A model generated the notes under the pieces. It was not told where the DNA came from, ran no database searches, and saw only the letters and a program-made list of their open reading frames with translations. A stretch of DNA of 64,000 nucleotides from Mariniblastus fucicola (GTDB lineage: Bacteria > Planctomycetota > Planctomycetia > Pirellulales > Pirellulaceae): the NCBI RefSeq assembly GCF_008087665.1, contig NZ_CP042912.1, positions 3,286,001-3,350,000 of the forward strand. Direction: 5' to 3'. Below are positions 1 to 7,653 of this stretch, piece after piece; within the stretch, counting starts at the first letter, position 1; each line of letters begins with the position of its first letter. Position numbers and translations under genes: made by a program.

Positions 1-224
1 ACCGATTTTCAATTATCCAAGCCTGGCTTTTTACCGTTTTACTGACTTCCGTCGTGTTTTCCTTTGTGGCACCAAAAGAACAGGGAAGCTTCTCTCTATG
101 GTTCATTGGCTATGCACTTGGCTCCACAATTGCATTCTCTGCGTCGTTTGCCATAATCTGGCTAAGCAGGGCTGAAACTGAGCGGATGCGAAAGGGTGGG
201 ACCTGCAGCGAAAGCGCAGGATAA
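1..224 (+). CDS. Partial membrane protein, likely cassette-borne
   Basis: The 3' end of a gene cut by the window start; codons run from base 3 and end at a TAA at 222-224. That stop lies inside the GGATAAC arm of the first attC-like site, as is common for integron cassette genes. About 73 residues are visible. Two hydrophobic stretches (about residues 4-23 and 33-55 of the visible part) look like membrane helices, followed by a short charged tail (AETERMRKGG). No family is recognised. The position and the way the stop is supplied by the recombination site suggest a small membrane protein carried on a mobile cassette; the function is unknown. Confidence 0.55.
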   Translation, partial: RFSIIQAWLFTVLLTSVVFSFVAPKEQGSFSLWFIGYALGSTIAFSASFAIIWLSRAETERMRKGGTCSESAG

Positions 225-358
225 CAATGCGTTGAACCGAAGCGGAGAGGCCGTCCCAGTTGGCTTGTCGCCGGATGGTCGCAGGCTCCCATTGTATCCG
301 ACGACTGATTTCACAACTTCAACACTTTCCGACGCCTTGGTTAACGCGGGCGTTATCC
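219..358 (+). repeat. attC-like integron recombination site 1
   Basis: Outer arms GGATAAC (219-225) and GTTATCC (352-358) are perfect inverted complements. Inside them GTTGAACC pairs with GGTTAAC, leaving one unpaired G, the extrahelical base typical of attC sites. The right end reads TTAACGCGGGCGTTATCC, very like the ends of known attC sites. At 140 bp it is in the long class, with a variable centre. Site 2 at 929-1067 shares arms and several central blocks. Confidence 0.8.
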
Positions 359-360
359 AG

Positions 361-934
361 CTCAATAGCACTTTGAAAAGCCTGCCCTCCAAACTTGAAG
401 CGATTGCTTGGGACGCCTATCACGATCTCATCAGTGACGCGGAGCGCAAATTCGGGATTCGCGAGGCGTGCTATTCTGTAAACACGATCATGCAAGATCC
501 GAGTGGTCCTGATATGGTCATCGACGGAAAATCAATCACCTTGGTTGTCGGACCGAATGCAACGCAATACCCTCCTACACTGATCTCAAACATCGCGCAT
601 GAAACGATACACACTTAATCCCAGAGCAGGGAACGCAAACCGACTTGAAGAAGGCGTTGCGGTCCACTTCGAGCTCGATGTAATTAAATGTCGCTAAGGC
701 GACTCCGAACGCGAAAACTTCTGGAACTGCTTACCATCGTCATATAGAGACGCCCTTTCAGATTTTGAAACGCTTTTGCAGTTCGAGAACAACCCTGCGT
801 CGTCAATACGCTCGAATTTCGGCTCCTTCTCAGCAGCAACTGCTCAACAACTGAAAAAACTCTTTCCTGAAATCACGGACCATCTGGCAGCACGCTTGAC
901 AGATCGCGAAAGAATGCGGCCAGACGCAGGATAA
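361..934 (+). pseudogene. Broken HExxH metallopeptidase-like cassette gene
   Basis: Two frames join into one coherent protein. From 361 (possible TTG start at 373; no ATG in a good place) frame 1 runs to a TAA at 616-618 just after HETIH (598-612). Frame 2 from 611 continues TLNPRAGNANRLEEG, is interrupted by TAA at 695-697, and goes on to a TAA at 932-934 supplied by the next attC-like site. HETIH followed about 15 residues later by LEEG is the layout of zinc metallopeptidases of the gluzincin kind (two His plus a downstream Glu). The frame change sits in an AC repeat (ATACACACTT), so loss of one AC unit explains it. Two lesions make a working product unlikely. No signal peptide is visible and the substrate is unknown. 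The family assignment is inference from the motif alone. Confidence 0.55.
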
Positions 935-1067
935 CAATGCGTTGAACCGAAGCGGCGTATATTCTTCGGCCATTCCATCGTCGGATGGTCGTGACCTCCC
1001 ATTGTATCCGACTCCGATTTCACTAATTTACATTTCTCGGTCCGCTCGGTTAACGCGGGCGTTATCC
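929..1067 (+). repeat. attC-like integron recombination site 2
   Basis: Arms GGATAAC (929-935) and GTTATCC (1061-1067) are perfect complements. Inner arms GTTGAACCGAAG and CTCGGTTAAC pair with one extrahelical G. It is 139 bp and shares the left 27 bases with site 1 exactly, plus the central block TCCCATTGTATCCGAC and the right end. Confidence 0.8.
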
Positions 1068-1078
1068 AGACTAAGCAC

Positions 1079-1405
1079 ATGCTCAGTTACCAAAGACGAG
1101 ACATGCCAAACGTTCGGCGTCGCAACTTAGTCAGTGTGGCGTCCGTGATCGTGATATTGATCATCACAGCGTGTACTTGGCATCTCTTCGAATCCATAGC
1201 GATCCCGCTTGCGATATTCGCGTTGCTTGGATGTATTGTCATCCCGACACTGCGGTCGTTTCAAGTCACAAGTTGCGATAACTGCGGTTCAAAACTCGAA
1301 GTCAACGAGTTTCAGCCATGAGAGCCAATTGTGTTCGTATGCGAAAAATGTCGAATCATCTGGGATACAGGATGGCGACATCCGGCAAACGACGATCCGC
1401 TGTGA
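1079..1405 (+). pseudogene. Membrane protein with zinc ribbon, interrupted by in-frame TGA
   Basis: Starts at ATG 1079 (or 1103). After a basic N-terminus come two hydrophobic stretches (around residues 18-32 and 39-57), then CDNCGSKLE, an in-frame TGA at 1319-1321, and in the same frame EPIVFVCEKCRIIWD, ending at TGA 1403-1405. The two CxxC pairs on either side of the stop make a zinc-ribbon knuckle, so the codons after the TGA were clearly part of the gene. The gene fills the cassette between sites 2 and 3. The TGA does not replace a Cys of the motif, so it is read as a nonsense mutation rather than selenocysteine. Function unknown; the intact form would be a small membrane protein with a C-terminal zinc ribbon. 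Confidence 0.5.
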
Positions 1406-1474
1406 TCGGATATTGGAATGCTCGACTTCCGCCGCACAATTCGTTACGATGCAAAGGAGATCAATCGACTGTCT

Positions 1475-1573
1475 GGATAACAAAGCGTTGAACCGAAGCG
1501 GAGATAACTTCGCGGCTGGCACGCCGCGTGACGGTCACAGGCCACCAGTTTATCCGACGCGATATCACGATTT
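1475..1573 (+). repeat. attC-like left half-site 3
   Basis: GGATAAC (1475-1481) followed by AAAGCGTTGAACCGAAGCGG copies the left arms of sites 1 and 2, and a central block (TATCCGACGCGATATCACG, near 1553-1571) is also similar. No matching GTTATCC arm follows at the expected distance, so the right half has decayed or been replaced. Confidence 0.55.
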
Positions 1574-1632
1574 CAAATCCTCGACAACATGGAGATCGCG
1601 GACCCAAGACGCGTAAAAACAAATGGGAACAC

Positions 1633-1779
1633 ATGGGCACTCGCGGCCATTCTCAAAGTTGCGAAAACTTGGGAGCCAAGTTGTTTGACGAACAGAAAGG
1701 TGAATTCGTCCGATCAATTCAAGATGCTACAATGGGCGAATACCGTTGCTGGCGAGATTGCATTGAACACCTTGAATAG
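1633..1779 (+). CDS. Possible small cassette ORF
   Basis: A 48-residue ORF from ATG 1633 to TAG 1779, between degenerate attC-like sites. It ends EYRCWRDCIEHLE, and its stop sits in an arm-like GAATAGC, as in the neighbouring cassette gene that ends at 2423. There is no clear ribosome-binding site and no recognised domain. It may be the remains of a longer reading frame that opens further upstream (in frame from 1528). A second overlapping frame (1589-1918) is also open but has a less protein-like composition. Confidence 0.22.
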   Translation: MGTRGHSQSCENLGAKLFDEQKGEFVRSIQDATMGEYRCWRDCIEHLE

Positions 1780-1863
1780 CAATGTCCTGCACTCAAATCA
1801 GGACACTCGTGACTTGGAAATTGACAATCTCTCGTCCCGACTCAATCAACGCGGCCGGTATCC
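1774..1863 (+). repeat. Degenerate attC-like site
   Basis: GAATAGCAATG (from 1774) resembles the left arm and TCAACGCGGCCGGTATCC (ending 1863) resembles the right end of sites 1 and 2 (TTAACGCGGGCGTTATCC). The outer arms pair poorly (GAATAGC against GGTATCC). The spacing, 90 bp, suits an attC. Confidence 0.35.
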
Positions 1864-1939
1864 ATCTTTGATACAAGAGACAAGCGTTTCATTCCATTCA
1901 TGGTTGTTGAAGCCATAAACTCACTCGGAGGATTAATAC

Positions 1940-2423
1940 ATGCGATTCGCAGCCCCCCATCCTCATATTGGCTTTCTGCGTTGGTGCTTCAACGATTGTT
2001 GCCCAAAAAGACGAACCGGTGGCTTTGATAGGCACCATCGTCAAATGGCAATATTCCGGCTCCAAACTCAGCGTTTCAAATATGACAGATGCCGCTACTA
2101 CTGACGCCAGTGGAATGCGCACCGCACCATCGGTTGTGCTATCATCCACAATGATAACGGAAGACTCTGTCGACGATGTTGTTCAGTTTTACCGAACATT
2201 GCTCAAGCGTGATCCTAAAGCTGAAGACAAACTGGGCACTGCCCCCGAAGTAGGCAGGTCTGTCACAATCAACGACGAATCTGACGGACGCCCATTTCCT
2301 TTTCATACCATCTTCGTGAACACCCCCGAATCATCGACGATGCTGATCGTCACGTGCGGCGCGGACGAAAAAGAGACTCGAATTACGTGGAAGCAATACT
2401 TGCGATTCAAGATCGGCGAATAG
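1940..2423 (+). pseudogene. Exported cassette protein, frameshifted in a C6 tract
   Basis: A good ribosome-binding site (GGAGG 1927-1931) precedes ATG 1940, but this frame closes soon. Removing one C from the CCCCCC run at 1953-1958 joins it to the long frame ending at TAG 2423 and yields a textbook signal peptide (MRFAAPILILAFCVGAST, then IVAQ). The mature part is about 140 residues, with IVKWQYSGSKLSVSNM near the start and the strand/helix pattern DSVDDVVQFYRTLL. A TTG at 1968 could start the long frame without a full signal peptide, but it lacks a ribosome-binding site. The C tract could be a real mutation, a phase-variable tract or a base-calling error. The protein family is not firmly recognised. 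Confidence 0.55.
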
Positions 2424-2793
2424 CAATTCGTTTAACCGACGAAGAGAGACCTTGCTGGCTGGTTATTGCCGAGCGGTATTCCGGGAACGACTTTGAGCGT
2501 TTCGGTCCAGAAGCAACATGTCAGGGTCGAGGCTTTTGATGCCTCCGAATCAGTGGTACTATCGCAGAGGCCGGAGAGAATGACGAATCCGGCTTTGGTT
2601 TCACTCTAAAGTTTCCGCCGATAACCCTCGCCCATTCATAATTTGGCTTGAACCGGTCAACGAGTAAGCCCAGCAACTGACTGATGCAGACGAAACACAC
2701 CGGTCGACGACCAATCGTACCAACTCATCCCCATTTGACGCCTCGGTTTACGCGGGCGTAGTCCAGACAACGCAGGCACCCAACTGTACTTAA
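2424..2793. other. 370-base gene-free stretch with attC-like fragments
   Basis: No convincing ORF. Right after the TAG at 2421-2423, GAATAGCAATTCGTTTAACCG (2418-2438 region) resembles the left arms of the attC-like sites. A second left-arm-like block, TTGAACCGG, lies at 2648-2656. The block GACGCCTCGGTTTACGCGGG at 2738-2757 matches the right end of site 1. The stretch therefore appears to hold one or two decayed recombination sites and possibly an empty or deleted cassette. Confidence 0.4.
2637..2764 (+). repeat. Degenerate attC-like site
   Basis: The left part CATAATT (2637-2643) with TTGAACCGG and the right part CGCCTCGGTTTACGCGGGC with GTAGTCC (2758-2764) keep the inner blocks and the 128-bp spacing of sites 1 and 2, but the outer arms no longer pair. 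It marks the boundary before the membrane-protein ORF at 2794. Confidence 0.45.
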
Positions 2794-3246
2794 ATGAAAT
2801 CATTTTTTGAAACACTCTTTCGTGTTGGAGGCCTGTGCCTTCTAGTTTCTATTCCGGTTTTTGGTTTTGCTTGCCTGAGTGCTTCGTATGAAGTTCAGGT
2901 CTGGGCGAATGACATCACCTTCGCGTCAACCTGGAAAGCACTGCGTGGTATCTACGGCGGTCTTGTGTTCAGCTTTCCGGTCGGATGTTTCGCCATTGCA
3001 TTCTGGGTGAATCGTAAACTACCAAAAAGCAGTTCGCGGCATTCAAACTTGAACGCCTTCGGCGTCGTTGTTGCCTACACCATTTTCTTAACCATTCCGT
3101 TCGCATATCTGGCCGTTTTCCATCAGCCTCACGACGGTTTTTTACTGACCGCCGGAGCTATCGTCGGTTATGCCTTGGGGATGGGACTCCAGTTCCTTCG
3201 CAGACAGATTTCGGTCAGGAATAACCACGAATCTAACTTCGACTAA
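2794..3246 (+). CDS. Four-helix membrane protein, probable last cassette gene
   Basis: A 150-residue protein from ATG 2794, 29 bases after the degenerate attC-like end at 2764. It has about four hydrophobic segments (roughly residues 9-29, 49-70, 88-109 and 117-138) and polar, basic ends. No family is recognised. The short distance to the upstream recombination site, the same strand as the other cassette ORFs and the lack of partners fit a cassette gene. No clear attC site follows it, so it may be the distal cassette or the first gene outside the array. Confidence 0.6.
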   Translation: MKSFFETLFRVGGLCLLVSIPVFGFACLSASYEVQVWANDITFASTWKALRGIYGGLVFSFPVGCFAIAFWVNRKLPKSSSRHSNLNAFGVVVAYTIFLTIPFAYLAVFHQPHDGFLLTAGAIVGYALGMGLQFLRRQISVRNNHESNFD

Positions 3247-3502
3247 GACCTTGCTGACCGGGAGTATCGCTCAATGGCGCCCAACTGCCGTGCAGTTTCG
3301 GTGTGGACAAACGACGGGTCGATGACTTCTCAACTGATTCGAAGTCGGACCGCGGAGGCAATGGTCTGTTGCGTTTTCCGACAGCGATCTGGCAACGAAT
3401 AGGAGGAAACCAGTCGCTCGACTGCGTTCCAGTTGACTCGGCAGAAAGAAGCCGCCACTATTGATGTTTCTGTTCGGACACCTTCACTATTGCGAGCCCA
3501 CC

Positions 3503-4324
3503 ATGTCACGATTCGACATTGCCCTACCGCACACTTTCAAACATGGCGAATCGATAAAGCTAAAGGATTTCTCCAGCGGACCGCCGGAAGACATTGGTTT
3601 CGGCAAGAAGGCCGCCCACAAGCGAATTGGGCTCAACGCGGTCGAGATGGCGGAGATGGCAAAGCGACTGTACGCCGAAAATCGGCGCAGCATTTTGCTA
3701 GTGCTGCAGGGAATGGATACTGCAGGAAAAGACGGCACGATTCGTTGGGTGATGCGAGGCATGAACCCGACAAGCTGCCAAGTGACCTCTTTCAAACGTC
3801 CATCCGAAATCGAATTGGACCACGACTTTCTCTGGCGTTGCCACAAGGCTGTGCCACGAAAAGGCAACATTGGAATTTTCAACCGTTCGCACTACGAAGA
3901 TGTTTTGGTGGTCCGCGTTCATTCGTTGGTGCCAGAAAGCGTTTGGAGCGAACGATATGAGCAGATCAATGACTTTGAGAAATTGCTTTCGTCGACAGGC
4001 ACGACGATTGTGAAGTGCTTCCTGCACATCTCAAAAGAGACGCAACGAGAGCGATTGCAGGAGAGGATTGATGTCACTGAGAAGCACTGGAAGTTCAACC
4101 CGGGCGATTTGAAAGAGCGAAAGCTGTGGTCCGAGTACCAGCAGGCTTATGAGGCTGCGTTGTCGAAGTGCAACTCTGAGCATTCCCCGTGGTACATCAT
4201 TCCGTCTGACAAAAAGTGGTACCGAAATTTGGTAATCAGTCAGTTGTTGAAACGGGTGCTGGAAGATCTTGATCCGCAATTTCCGGAAGCTGAAGAAGAT
4301 TTTCGCGGCCTCGTTGTGGAATAG
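3503..4324 (+). CDS. ppk2: Polyphosphate kinase 2 family protein
   Basis: 273 residues. PPK2 enzymes move phosphate between polyphosphate and nucleotides; they are cytoplasmic P-loop kinases. The Walker A is GMDTAGKDGT (about residues 70-79) and the Walker B region with conserved catalytic residues is NRSHYEDVLVVRVH (127-140). The lid helices contain RERLQERIDVTEKHWKF, and the WYIIPSDKKWYRN block near the C-terminus is typical of the family. ATG 3503 gives the family length; an in-frame start at 3461 would only add 14 unlikely residues. The length and motifs suit the single-domain group that phosphorylates AMP and/or ADP; which nucleotide it prefers cannot be read from the sequence. It stands alone between the cassette region and a convergent kinase gene. 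Confidence 0.9.
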   Translation: MSRFDIALPHTFKHGESIKLKDFSSGPPEDIGFGKKAAHKRIGLNAVEMAEMAKRLYAENRRSILLVLQGMDTAGKDGTIRWVMRGMNPTSCQVTSFKRPSEIELDHDFLWRCHKAVPRKGNIGIFNRSHYEDVLVVRVHSLVPESVWSERYEQINDFEKLLSSTGTTIVKCFLHISKETQRERLQERIDVTEKHWKFNPGDLKERKLWSEYQQAYEAALSKCNSEHSPWYIIPSDKKWYRNLVISQLLKRVLEDLDPQFPEAEEDFRGLVVE

Positions 4325-4457
4325 CAACTGGCAACTTCGCTCTCCAATCGACACCTTGAACTTACGGAGCGTATTGAACGTTGGCCTCAGGTCGCGAACA
4401 GACCGTTTCATTTAACGCCGCAGCGAATGCCGCCGTCAGCGATGCGTTCGACAGCCA

Positions 4458-6752
4458 TTAGTTGGTCTTGGCTTTATCCTCGGACCCACGCGTGGTGGCT
4501 CCTTGCTCACTGCCCGTAGTCGACGGAGTCGAATTGCTGCTTCCGAAAGTGCTCAAACTGCCGTCACCTGGAATCCCAACAAGGCGTCGACGCGATTCTC
4601 GGAACATTCGATTCACCAGCAACCACATCGCAATCGCCACCGACAGCAAGATCAGAAAGGCCATGATTGCGAGCCTGCCAAGCCGTTCACTGAGCTTGCG
4701 AGACGGCCTCATCACCGACTCGTAATCTTCCAGCGCAACGACAAAGATTCCATCTCGGCCAGTCACGCCAACGTCATTCGGTGATCCAAGCTGAACTTTG
4801 CTGACATCAGAACTGGCCACAATGAACTCACGATCGTAGTCGTTTTTCTGCCCCGATTCTGTCTCGCTAAATGGATCACTGCTCGTGTACGAATCGACCA
4901 ATTGCTGCAAATCAACCTGAACATCAGTCAACTCGTCCGGCAAACGTTGTCCCGCACTTTGACGTCTGGCGTTTACAAACAGCGGGTGCTCAAGAATGAT
5001 TCCGACCGGTTTTCCTTCCGCGTTTTCCCGATTGTCGACCAACATGACATAATGGTAGAACGAGTCATCGAAGTCGACCAGTTTTCCAAGGTTCACCGTC
5101 ACGGCAACGATGCCAACGATTTCGTTCTGGTCATCGCGTATCGGAGCAGAGAAAGCAACTTTTCTGAGATTGGAAGCCTGACTCAAAAAGCTCGCCGACA
5201 GGTGTGGCTTCTGAATAATTGGACGCTTCTCAGGGTCAGGCTCGACAAGATAGGGTCGAACCGCCGATTTTTCATCGTCCTTCAAATCGCAAGGCAGACC
5301 CGTAAAGTATGTGCGGAAGGAAAAGTTCTTGCCTACCGTCCGGCCTTTCCCGCCTTCGAAGGCACCCGCAACCTGGTTTCCAATACGATCGGTCACGAAC
5401 CAACTCGCCGCTTCCGGAAATTCGCCGTGCGGATCATCAAGCAACTCCTGTAAGAACGGTTGCAACTTCTGACGGGCAGGGTGATCCACGAGAGCTTGCT
5501 GCAACGGTGCTGACGATTCGAGCCTGTTCTTGTTGGGGTCGCTCAGCTGACGACGGATCGCAGCGAGTTCCTCGTCCTGAAGCATCGAATCAAATGCTTC
5601 CAGAAAAGCTTCATCTTTCGAGATCTGCCTCACCACTCGAAAATATTCATCCAACTGTTCGGCCGCACTTCGGGCTGCAAGTTGAGCTGCAAACTGATTG
5701 CTGTCTCTGGCTTTCGCGATAATCGCACTGTCAGCATCTTTTGTCGCCTGATGAACAGCCCACCAACCAAACAGACTCATTAGAACCAGCAACAGCACCG
5801 GACCAAGAATCCCCAACAGCATCAACGGCCGCTGTTGATGTTTGACGTCCCGCTGTTGCAACGCGACCAGCACACTCTGCGCGCTTGCAAACCGATCTGA
5901 TGGACGAGCCGCGACGCATCGATCGATGATATCGGCCAACGTTCGGTCTACTCCGGGAATACTGCGATGTTCGCGCGGCCGTTTGGAGCCAAGTAAAGTC
6001 TGACGGTAGATCTTCAATCGATCGCGAAGCGTTTCGGCGGCTTCAACTTTCTGTTTCAGGTCATCCGAGTAGTACGGCGGCTTTCCGGTGAGCATCGTAA
6101 AGAGCAACGCTCCCAGTCCGTAAACGTCCCACTTGGCATCCGGTGCCGAACGAAGGTCAGCTTGCTCGGGAGCCATGTAAAACAACGTTCCAAGAGCCGA
6201 TGAACTGTCTGTTTTAAGTCGAGATTGGCCAAAATCGGCAAGCCGCGGCTTACCGTCGGTGTCCAGCAAAACGTTTCCCGGTTTCAGGTCGCAGTGCAAA
6301 ACGCCTTTGCCATGCAAGTGCATCAGCCCGGTCGCAACTTCGCGAAACACTTCGACAGCGCGGTCGACGGGCATCGCGTTGCCAGTTTTGATTCGGTCTT
6401 CGAGTGAGCCCGATTCGATGAAGTCCATGACATAGAACGGCGGCGAAGCGTCCCAACCCACGTCGAGCAATTGGACGACGTGTCGATCCGCTGCCAGAAC
6501 GACGAGCTTTTCTACTTCTTGAGCCAGCTGTGCGACATCGACGCTGGACCGCTGGGCGTAGAATTTGACGGCGACCCGTTTGCCTGTCTTCTGATCAATC
6601 GCGGACCAAACTTCTCCGTAGGATCCGCGACCGATGAAGTTTTGAATGGAGTAGCCTTCAATTTTCGCCGGTGGGCGCGTCGGCTCAACGCTCAGCTTCC
6701 GGGCTTTACGAAGTTCATCGTCGGATTGATGTTCGGTGAAATCCGAAGACAT
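4458..6752 (-). CDS. Membrane Ser/Thr protein kinase with extracytoplasmic sensor region
   Basis: 764 residues. The N-terminal Hanks-type kinase spans about residues 34-300: glycine loop GRGSYGEV (41-48), AVKF lysine (63), catalytic loop HCDLKPGN (153-160), DFG (173-175) and MAPEQ. HCD replaces the commoner HRD, leaving the catalytic Asp intact. A membrane helix follows at about 310-332, then an exposed region of roughly 370 residues, and a second helix at about 705-728 with a short Ser/Thr-rich tail. Two helices bracketing a periplasm-side region with PIRDDQNEIVGIVAVTVNL are typical of Cache-type ligand sensors, so it probably senses an outside signal and phosphorylates cytoplasmic targets. 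The Cache reading is inference. It converges on the PPK2 gene and has no evident operon partner. Confidence 0.88.
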   Translation of the reverse strand: MSSDFTEHQSDDELRKARKLSVEPTRPPAKIEGYSIQNFIGRGSYGEVWSAIDQKTGKRVAVKFYAQRSSVDVAQLAQEVEKLVVLAADRHVVQLLDVGWDASPPFYVMDFIESGSLEDRIKTGNAMPVDRAVEVFREVATGLMHLHGKGVLHCDLKPGNVLLDTDGKPRLADFGQSRLKTDSSSALGTLFYMAPEQADLRSAPDAKWDVYGLGALLFTMLTGKPPYYSDDLKQKVEAAETLRDRLKIYRQTLLGSKRPREHRSIPGVDRTLADIIDRCVAARPSDRFASAQSVLVALQQRDVKHQQRPLMLLGILGPVLLLVLMSLFGWWAVHQATKDADSAIIAKARDSNQFAAQLAARSAAEQLDEYFRVVRQISKDEAFLEAFDSMLQDEELAAIRRQLSDPNKNRLESSAPLQQALVDHPARQKLQPFLQELLDDPHGEFPEAASWFVTDRIGNQVAGAFEGGKGRTVGKNFSFRTYFTGLPCDLKDDEKSAVRPYLVEPDPEKRPIIQKPHLSASFLSQASNLRKVAFSAPIRDDQNEIVGIVAVTVNLGKLVDFDDSFYHYVMLVDNRENAEGKPVGIILEHPLFVNARRQSAGQRLPDELTDVQVDLQQLVDSYTSSDPFSETESGQKNDYDREFIVASSDVSKVQLGSPNDVGVTGRDGIFVVALEDYESVMRPSRKLSERLGRLAIMAFLILLSVAIAMWLLVNRMFRESRRRLVGIPGDGSLSTFGSSNSTPSTTGSEQGATTRGSEDKAKTN

Positions 6753-6950
6753 GGCTGCTATCAGAGATGGAGTTCAGATCACGTCATGATAGCCGAATCG
6801 TATTCGATCAACTATCGGACGACGCAGTGAATGTCGGCAATTTCACGGCTAGCATTCGTAAATTTTGGTCTGGACGCAATGCACTTGCTTTGAAAAACTC
6901 CCGCCGCCTGGATTTAGGCCCAAGGCCAATACTTTAAACGCGAGATACCC

Positions 6951-7535
6951 ATGCAAACGATCCTTAAAATGGCGATTCTGTTGGCCCTGTTTTTTGCCGC
7001 CGCACCGCGAGCAGAGGCTCAGATTCCTTCGATACAGGATTTGACTCGAAATGTTAACGAAGCCGCCGGGCAGGTCTCGGACAAAACGGATTCAATTCTC
7101 GGGTTTAAAAAACTGGAAATGCCGAAGCCACTTGCCGGCCTTCTGGACGTGCGTTTTAAAAAGCCAACACTTCCGAATTTTGGCTTTCTGGACAAACTGA
7201 AAAATATCGGAACGCCGCAATTTGGAACCAATGGAGCAGAGACGCCGGGACCGATCATGGCCGGATTGGGCAAGCTGTTTCCGCCTCGCGACAAGACTCA
7301 GCCAAGCTTTCTGGATCGTATGCTCGGCCGAACAGAAAGCGGGTCTCAAAGCAATTCACTGTTCAACTCGAACGACATGGCGGAGTTGAATCAAGTCACT
7401 GATGGGCTTCAAGATCACATCGGAAGAATGTCGAGTTCGACCACGTCTGATTTGTTCGGCGGTCAAAACGAAAGTCCGCAACCGCCGCTGAGTGCTGCAC
7501 GTCAGTTCACTGGCCAAACGCAATCTCGCTACTAA
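6951..7535 (+). CDS. Exported protein of unknown function
   Basis: 194 residues with a clear signal peptide (hydrophobic MAILLALFFAAA, cleavage likely after AEA near residue 23). The mature part is low in cysteine and rich in Gly, Pro, Asn and Ser, with repeated Phe-Gly/Leu-Gly dipeptides (GFLDKLKN, AGLGKLFPP, SFLDRMLG). No domain is recognised. It is divergent from the kinase gene at 4458-6752, with 198 bases between them. The gene ends just before an 18-bp tandem repeat at 7579-7650. Confidence 0.7.
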   Translation: MQTILKMAILLALFFAAAPRAEAQIPSIQDLTRNVNEAAGQVSDKTDSILGFKKLEMPKPLAGLLDVRFKKPTLPNFGFLDKLKNIGTPQFGTNGAETPGPIMAGLGKLFPPRDKTQPSFLDRMLGRTESGSQSNSLFNSNDMAELNQVTDGLQDHIGRMSSSTTSDLFGGQNESPQPPLSAARQFTGQTQSRY

Positions 7536-7578
7536 GCTGCGTCGGAAAACGGGAAGAGCTGTACTGCCAATCAACAAA

Positions 7579-7650
7579 GCGTTCGGCAGCGCAGTAGCGT
7601 TCGGCAGTGTTAAAGCGATCGGCAATGCCGAATCATTCGGCAGCCCAAAC
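7579..7650 (+). repeat. 18-bp tandem repeat, four units
   Basis: Four units of 18 bp, each with a core close to GCGTTCGGCAG: 7579-7596, 7597-7614, 7615-7632, 7633-7650. It lies between the 3' ends of two convergent genes. One + frame would read AFGSAV-AFGSVK-AIGNAE-SFGSPN, and a - frame also stays open, so coding potential cannot be excluded. Confidence 0.7.
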
Positions 7651-7653
7651 GCG

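Noticed and set aside
1319-1321. TGA in the zinc-ribbon cassette as a second selenocysteine codon
   Set aside because: It does not replace a Cys in the ribbon, no GGU-loop hairpin at the right distance was seen, and neighbouring cassettes carry ordinary TAA and frameshift lesions.
1475-1863. One single attC of 389 bases
   Set aside because: Much longer than known attC sites, and its right arm (GGTATCC) pairs poorly with GGATAAC; better read as separate decayed sites.
7579-7650. Short repeat run as a CRISPR array
   Set aside because: Repeats are contiguous 18-bp units without spacers, and no cas genes are near.
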